Source of the DNA: an uncultured Bacillaceae bacterium
GTDB lineage: Bacteria > Bacillota > Bacilli > Bacillales > Pradoshiaceae
Assembly (NCBI GenBank): GCA_904501845.1
Contig: CAJGCH010000198.1
Location: 1-5,738, forward strand
DNA length: 5,738 bases
Reading direction: 5' to 3'
Positions 5,446 through 5,738 of this stretch are shown here, piece after piece (positions within the stretch are counted from its first letter, which is position 1; each line of letters opens with the position of its first letter). The translations under genes and the position numbers were made by a program. The notes below the pieces were generated by a model. The model searched no databases. It saw only the letters and a list, made by a program, of their open reading frames with translations, and was not told where the DNA came from.

Positions 5446-5738
5446 ATGTTCAATTTCTATAGAAGGATACTGGTTCTCCTCATGCTCTTTGTTTCAACCC
5501 AGGCTATTTATGCTTCCGCTAGCACAAATGAAATGGAGACAATTATTATAGAGACGAAGGGAGGAATGCCGATTGAGCAAGCCATTCAGTCGCTTACCCG
5601 CAAGTACCCGTCTCTCGTCCCGCGCTATCAGTTCTCAACCGTTCTCCGCGGTTTTTCCGCTAAGATATCGGTCCCTCTTATCGGTGAACTTGAGCAGGAG
5701 GAAGAGGTGTGGTCCATTCACCGCAGCGAGACCATTCA
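5446..5738 (+). CDS. Secreted subtilisin-like (S8) protease precursor, N-terminus only
   Basis: The first 97 residues are present and the frame is open at the right edge. Residues 1-25 look like a Sec signal peptide: positive RR at 6-7, a hydrophobic core from 8 to 17, and a probable signal peptidase I site after ASA (23-25). Residues 31-97 resemble the inhibitor I9 propeptide domain of subtilases: a strand-like ETIIIETK, a helix, the signature RGFSAKIS (68-75), then a helix and EEEVWSIHR (85-93), matching the usual FSG-F-S-A-K-L ... V-x-x-I pattern, as in B. subtilis Vpr. The propeptide would chaperone folding and inhibit the protease until export. The catalytic Asp/His/Ser domain lies beyond the window, so the protease call is inferred from the propeptide; a stand-alone I9-type inhibitor is possible. 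Start choice rests on the unusually strong ribosome site. Confidence 0.75.
   Translation, partial: MFNFYRRILVLLMLFVSTQAIYASASTNEMETIIIETKGGMPIEQAIQSLTRKYPSLVPRYQFSTVLRGFSAKISVPLIGELEQEEEVWSIHRSETI

Noticed and set aside
5274..5462. Plus-strand 62-codon frame from the end of upp
   Set aside because: It begins inside upp, reads through the upp terminator and has no recognisable domain; only its last seven codons, from the ATG at 5439, have a ribosome site nearby, and that site serves the ATG at 5446.

Overview
The window looks like ordinary chromosomal DNA from a member of the Bacillaceae (low-GC Gram-positive). The main evidence is gene order. A Sua5/YwlC-type gene, mntP (ywlD), an arginine phosphatase (ywlE), rpiB (ywlF), ywlG, glyA and upp all lie on the + strand in the order known from Bacillus subtilis near its ATP synthase operon. 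Strong purine-rich Shine-Dalgarno sites, a TTG start and T-rich intrinsic terminators fit the same group. The exact genus cannot be told from this stretch.

Layout: the 3' part of the Sua5 gene enters from the left edge (to 761). A 64-base gap with a hairpin over the next ribosome binding site leads to mntP (826-1386), which ends at a strong terminator (1404-1446). A 276-base gene-free gap follows, with possible RNA structure and a TATAAT box. Then come ywlE (1663-2106), rpiB (2159-2596) and ywlG (2614-3171), closely spaced and probably co-transcribed. glyA (3261-4502) has its own likely promoter and a terminator. upp (4682-5311) has a clear sigma-A promoter overlapped by an inverted repeat, and a terminator. 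The right edge cuts a gene (from 5446) for a secreted protein whose first 97 residues look like the signal peptide and inhibitory propeptide of a subtilisin-family (S8) protease.

The genes are housekeeping functions rather than one pathway: tRNA t6A modification, manganese export, removal of phosphoarginine marks from proteins, pentose phosphate isomerisation, one-carbon/serine-glycine metabolism and uracil salvage. GlyA and Upp both feed nucleotide supply. The terminators show at least four transcription units. The protease gene is the most accessory-looking item, because in B. subtilis upp is followed by the atp operon.

I saw no mobile element, CRISPR array, tRNA, rRNA or recognisable known riboswitch, and no convincing undescribed system. 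The points most worth checking are the mntP leader hairpin, the structured mntP-ywlE gap, the repeats over the glyA and upp promoters, and the protease gene beside upp.
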